40,605 bases of DNA, taken from IMG/VR virus record IMGVR_UViG_3300044731_000338, positions 1 through 40,605 of that record, one strand, 5' to 3'. The notes below the pieces were generated by a model. The model saw nothing but the letters and a program-made list of their open reading frames with translations, did not search any database and had not been told where the DNA came from. This stretch comes from a virus. The position numbers were made by a program, and so were the translations under genes. This document shows, one piece after another, positions 36,879 to 40,605 of the stretch (positions are counted from its first letter, which is position 1; each line of letters opens with the position of its first letter).

Positions 36879-38445
36879 GCTCGAAGGTCTCCGCACCAAC
36901 AACCACACCATCCTCGTTGCGGATCAGTTTGATCGTCTTGGGTTTTGACGGCTTATCCTCTTGCTTCAGGTTCATCTTGATCTCCATCGGCTCACTTTTC
37001 ACAGTGATGTTGGGATTCATCGTGAACTCTGGTTGAAGAGCAATAACCTGTTCCGTAGAACCGATGTTCATCCTAGACCGCTGATTTCCGCCGCCGCCTC
37101 CAGTGTCTTGAGGGCTTGAGCCTGGGATGGTTTCGTCCTTCTTGTCCTGAACCAACTCATCGCCGCCTTCGATGTTGGACATTCCGAGGTATTCCCGAGC
37201 TTCGTTAGGCGTCAGGATGCCACCAGTGACACCAGCCTTGGCGAAGTTCATCTGATCCAGCGGAGCGCCCTTCAGAAAGTTCCGGGTGTCAAACTCGATG
37301 CAAAGGCTAGGGTACTGGGACAGCAGATGCTGCTTCAGCTTCTGTTGGATGTTGACAATGATCGGATAGATAGCCGACTTGTAATACTCATCCAGCATGG
37401 TCTGAGTATTGTTGTACTTGGACTCTCCAATTCCGATCATGGACGGAGGCACACCAAAGATGCCGCAAATCCGCTTCATCGTTTGGAGCTTCAACTCTCG
37501 CGCATCAGCGTCCTGAAGAGTCAGCATCTCTAGCGGCATGTACTTCATGCCTTGATCAAGCAACATGCCCTGACCCGGCTTGGAAGCATCAGTCTTTTGG
37601 GAGCCTGTCATGTTCGCCCAGGCTTCCTTCAGCCGAGCAGCTATTTCCTTGTACTTGCCATCAGGGATAACCGACTCGGTTACGAACATGCCCGACGGTT
37701 TAGCCCCGTTGAGCATGACGTAGTTAGCGTACAGGTCGATGTCTTGATCAAGGGAGACAAGTTCCGTCGCCAGGATGCCTTTGTTAAAGCCAGCAGAGCC
37801 TTGCCACGCCATGTCCTTCATGTGCATGACCTGATGCGAGGCCAGAGGTTCATCCTTAGAAAACCCATACGAAGGAGTAGACAACCTGTAGGACGGATAC
37901 CGCGTAGGAGTGACCTGAACAGCAATCAGAGTGCTGTCCAAGATGTACATCTCAATCGGAGTCTGGCTAGGATTGCCTTGATCCTTTCTCCACCACAGAG
38001 TAAAGGCTTCGCCAGACAACTCATGCCACATCAACCACTGATACCAGAACTCATACTGACTTTGGAAGGCATTAGGGTTCTGAATCAGGTTCATCACCTG
38101 AATTGCTTTGGCCTTATTGCGCTCAGAAACACCTTCGCCTTCAATAGCGTCAACGTACTTTCCATCCTCAGTGCGGCACATCACCCGCAGCGGAAGTTGA
38201 GCAATAGACCGAGCTTTAGCACCAATACATGACATAACCGTCGAATTTCTCGACAGCATGGACATATCAACAACTCGACCAGCATCATTGACAGAACTGG
38301 TCGTTACATACAGCAGTTGGCTGTTTACGACCGAGCCTTGCTTAGTCGCGCCATAGGTGATCTGGTTGCCTAGGGCGGTTTGCCCGAACAACGTATTGGC
38401 TTCTTTTGCCGATGTTTTCTTACGAAATACGTCGAAAATGCCCAT
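36871..38445 (-). CDS. Portal protein, HK97 family
   Basis: This 524-residue protein has the portal pattern. After a variable N-terminus come VVDMSMLSRNSTVMSCIGAK and IAQLPLRVMCR. The block QWLMWHELSGEAFTLWWRK follows, then LYANYVMLNGAKPSGMFVTE, a stem with RICGIFGVPPSMIGIGESKY and a C-terminal tail rich in Gly and charged residues. Twelve copies form the ring through which DNA enters and to which the tail joins. It follows the terminase gene by 22 nt. Confidence 0.93.
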   Translation of the reverse strand: MGIFDVFRKKTSAKEANTLFGQTALGNQITYGATKQGSVVNSQLLYVTTSSVNDAGRVVDMSMLSRNSTVMSCIGAKARSIAQLPLRVMCRTEDGKYVDAIEGEGVSERNKAKAIQVMNLIQNPNAFQSQYEFWYQWLMWHELSGEAFTLWWRKDQGNPSQTPIEMYILDSTLIAVQVTPTRYPSYRLSTPSYGFSKDEPLASHQVMHMKDMAWQGSAGFNKGILATELVSLDQDIDLYANYVMLNGAKPSGMFVTESVIPDGKYKEIAARLKEAWANMTGSQKTDASKPGQGMLLDQGMKYMPLEMLTLQDADARELKLQTMKRICGIFGVPPSMIGIGESKYNNTQTMLDEYYKSAIYPIIVNIQQKLKQHLLSQYPSLCIEFDTRNFLKGAPLDQMNFAKAGVTGGILTPNEAREYLGMSNIEGGDELVQDKKDETIPGSSPQDTGGGGGNQRSRMNIGSTEQVIALQPEFTMNPNITVKSEPMEIKMNLKQEDKPSKPKTIKLIRNEDGVVVGAETFEHD

Positions 38446-38467
38446 GTCAGACCCCTTTGGCTACACT

Positions 38468-40147
38468 TTACCACTCTAATGATCTAAAACCAAATGAATC
38501 AGATACAAATACGTTATCTAGGTGGCCGTGGACTGCCATGATCATGGCGATGATACCGTCAACCTTAGCGGATGGGTCCGCTTCGTTCTTCCTAACCTTG
38601 ATGTTGTCGTTTACATCTTTGTAGACTTCGCAGTTTCCTAACTGCCAACCGACAAAAGGATTGCCATCGTGGTTAATAGCCTTCTTCATAATCAACTCTT
38701 CTGTGGCCTTACTTGGGCTTGACAGCATTGCCATGCCCTGGCCGACCTTGACTACAGGAAGTCCGTCCGCGTACAAGTTAGCGACCAGATTAGCCGCGTT
38801 GTACGGGTCATAGTTGATCTGTTTCACCTCATACTTTTCACATAGGTTGCGGATATATTTCTCGATTTCCCCGTGGTCGGTGACGTTACCCGGAGTGAAC
38901 TTGAGAATCCCACTAGCCGCAGCCTGTAGGTAGGTAGGTCGGTAGTGATTTGGAACGAGGTCAAGCGAGTCTTCCGGCAGGAAGAACTGAAACTCCGCAA
39001 AGAACCTCTCTTCAGAATACCTGTGTAACGTGCAAATTGCGTTGAGGTCTCGGGAGTGCGCCAAGTCAAAAGCCACAAAGGTGGACTCTGGTTTATCAGT
39101 TGGTTTGGCGGATACGGATGCATCCCAGAACCGGCGATCCACCCAAGCAGCGTTTGCAGAGACGTATACATTCAACTGCTTGCAGAGGAACTCGTTGAGG
39201 CTTGCAGGCTTTGCTGATGCCTCATCTGCCATATGCTGGATGTGATCAGTAGACACCGAAATCCCGAGCATTGGATTGGCCTTCGCCCAGGTCTTTTGGT
39301 CTTGCCAGTTGTCTCCAGCATCGATGGAGTACAGGAGCCCAAACCACCGCCCATTGTCTTCCGCAGCACCCCGAAGGACCGTCCTGAAGTAGTTGAGGTC
39401 TTCATAGAACTTGGTTTCCTTAGTGAAGCTGGCAGTCGTCAGATATATCCGAAGAGGATTCTTCCGAGCACCCATGCCCGAATGAAGAACCTCAATAGAC
39501 GCTCTCTCAGTGATCTGTGCCGCTTCATCTACCATCGCGCAAGATGGGTTCTTGCCGTCGCCTGTTTTCCTATTCTCGCGGGACAGGGCTCGGTAGGTGG
39601 AAGTCGAGTCGCCCTGCTTCTTAATCTCGTTCCTGTAGACCAGATACTTCGCGGCCAGATTGGGGTCCATAGACTCCACAATCGCCTTGGATGAGTCAAA
39701 GCAGATGGATGCCTGTTCCCGGCTCGTAGCGAGCGTAAATACTTCAGCGCCAGCATCACCAAACATCAACTCATACAGAGCAATGATCGACGCAATCGTC
39801 GTCTTGCCTGACTTTCGAGGCACATACAGGATTACGTCCGTCACCCAACGCTTACTGTGATCTGACTTGGCTCGAAAGCCATACAGGCCACAGAGGAACA
39901 TGACCTGAAACGGCTGAAGCTCAATCGGCTTCCCAGCATCCGGCCCCTTAACGTGGTTGCAGAACTTGACGAACTTGAGGATGTGCTCCGCTTTGGCAGG
40001 CACAAACTCATACGGAGCATCCTTGCGTTCCGCCATGTCGAGGAAACGCTGGCAGGCTAGTTGTACGTCCTCGCAAGCCTGGATGTCGCCTCGGGTTACT
40101 CCTGCTGCGTATTGGAATGCAGGTTCAAGCAGGCTGGAAGAGTTCAT
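38468..40147 (-). CDS. terL: Terminase large subunit
   Basis: This 559-residue motor has a Walker A at about 109-117 (VPRKSGKTT), a Walker B at about 203-210 (CAMVDEAA) and a nuclease domain with Asp361 in FVAFDLAHSRDLNAI. It is the HK97-type terminase large subunit, which cuts and pumps DNA into the prohead. It overlaps the small subunit by 23 nt, and ATG 40147 is the start. Confidence 0.95.
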   Translation of the reverse strand: MNSSSLLEPAFQYAAGVTRGDIQACEDVQLACQRFLDMAERKDAPYEFVPAKAEHILKFVKFCNHVKGPDAGKPIELQPFQVMFLCGLYGFRAKSDHSKRWVTDVILYVPRKSGKTTIASIIALYELMFGDAGAEVFTLATSREQASICFDSSKAIVESMDPNLAAKYLVYRNEIKKQGDSTSTYRALSRENRKTGDGKNPSCAMVDEAAQITERASIEVLHSGMGARKNPLRIYLTTASFTKETKFYEDLNYFRTVLRGAAEDNGRWFGLLYSIDAGDNWQDQKTWAKANPMLGISVSTDHIQHMADEASAKPASLNEFLCKQLNVYVSANAAWVDRRFWDASVSAKPTDKPESTFVAFDLAHSRDLNAICTLHRYSEERFFAEFQFFLPEDSLDLVPNHYRPTYLQAAASGILKFTPGNVTDHGEIEKYIRNLCEKYEVKQINYDPYNAANLVANLYADGLPVVKVGQGMAMLSSPSKATEELIMKKAINHDGNPFVGWQLGNCEVYKDVNDNIKVRKNEADPSAKVDGIIAMIMAVHGHLDNVFVSDSFGFRSLEW

Positions 40148-40493
40148 CGACCGTTGTGACCTTGTTGTTTAGTTTCGGGCGTCCTCGAGCAACAAGCCCA
40201 AGTTCGCCTAGTATCTTGATAGCCTTGTCGGCCATTTCTGTCCTGATCTTGTACCAAGGACTAGTAGCCGTTCCAGAGTTGTACTGAGTAGTTAGACCCA
40301 GTTCTCTGATCATCAGTTCTGCCTCAATCAAACTGTTGACCGTCATCGACAGCGAGCCAATCATAAATTCATCGCTTGGGGTCAGCGGGCCTGTAGACGC
40401 CTCGACCTCTTCCCGAATGGCAGTCTCAAACACAGACTTGTCCCAGGTGTTTGGATCGTCCAGATAACCGATGATGTAGCGAGACTTTTTCAT
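40125..40493 (-). CDS. terS: Terminase small subunit, P27-like
   Basis: This 122-residue protein is helical: it has LTPSDEFMIGSLSMTVNSLI and YKIRTEMADKAIKILGELGL near the C-terminus, with a basic stretch RGRPKLNNK. This is the P27-type small terminase which recognises the packaging start and hands the DNA to TerL. Start ATG 40493 follows AAGGAATTAAC. It is first in the late operon in this window. Confidence 0.82.
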   Translation of the reverse strand: MKKSRYIIGYLDDPNTWDKSVFETAIREEVEASTGPLTPSDEFMIGSLSMTVNSLIEAELMIRELGLTTQYNSGTATSPWYKIRTEMADKAIKILGELGLVARGRPKLNNKVTTVDELFQPA

Positions 40494-40605
40494 GTTAATT
40501 CCTTACGCATTTTGGCGTATCTTGTTAAATAGTACACCCAAAATCTAACACAAACGCAGGGAAGTGTTACAGATACTGCTTAGTTTGGTCCCGTGAGAAA
40601 TTGAC
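40494..40605 (-). promoter_or_regulatory. Upstream region of the late operon with leader hairpin
   Basis: This 112-nt stretch carries no gene. It includes an inverted repeat TACGC (40504-40508) / GCGTA (40515-40519) directly in front of the small terminase ribosome site, able to form a short leader hairpin. TACTAT on the minus strand near 40530 could be a -10 box, but no good -35 is found. If the genome is circular, the region joins position 1. Confidence 0.4.

Overview
The window reads as an essentially complete genome of a tailed phage with HK97-type head genes and a long-tail (siphovirus) module, about 40.6 kb long. It begins and ends in non-coding DNA. Its gene order closes into a circle: an HNH nuclease gene at the left end runs leftward, and terminase small and large subunit genes at the right end continue in the same direction. 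I see no integrase, no recognisable CI-type repressor and no tRNA, so a virulent lifestyle is the simplest reading. The host is probably a Gram-negative betaproteobacterium (Burkholderiales/Comamonadaceae-like). This is inferred from the H-NS-type C-terminal motif in the gene at 6286, the style of the small early proteins, and the holin/GH24 lysis cassette; it is not proven.

Layout. (1) 1-187 plus 40494-40605: the terminal non-coding region, rich in small inverted repeats and a candidate cos/packaging region, next to the HNH gene (188-598, minus). (2) 687-1973: a rightward early operon of small membrane proteins, a Gp88/DUF7227 protein and two small unknowns, ending in a clear terminator at 1986-2016. 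(3) 2017-3412: two small leftward genes flanked by two non-coding stretches that hold repeats, palindromes and a 104-nt nested hairpin. (4) 3413-10634: a tightly overlapping rightward operon for DNA metabolism and recombination: NGW-motif replication-associated protein, NinB/Orf, Ref-type nuclease, PD-(D/E)XK nuclease, an HTH/H-NS hybrid regulator, ERF annealase, YqaJ exonuclease, SSB, a Tad2-like protein and a MazG-like pyrophosphohydrolase. (5) A UUCG-tetraloop terminator at 10608-10632 ends the long leftward late operon (40493 down to 10658).

Read in transcription order, the late operon carries terminase, portal, a GC-rich cassette of head-decoration or fiber-like proteins, prohead protease, two paralogous major capsid genes, connectors, tail terminator, two paralogous major tail genes, G/GT tail chaperones with a canonical A AAA AAC frameshift site, an HK97 gp10-like protein, tape measure, tail-tip proteins, a GNAT acetyltransferase, a J-like tip protein, fibers (including two paralogous fiber genes), a homing endonuclease and the lysis genes.

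The most unusual features are: (a) a 15-bp motif TAGGGWWWWCACCTA found three times, always in the same orientation 35-75 nt upstream of the first gene of a rightward unit, a candidate phage-specific promoter or operator; (b) four separate tandem paralog pairs of virion genes (capsid, major tail, fiber, head-cassette proteins); (c) the long nested hairpin in the 2.85-3.41 kb gap; (d) a small hybrid regulator that joins an AlpA/MerR-like HTH to an H-NS DNA-binding motif.
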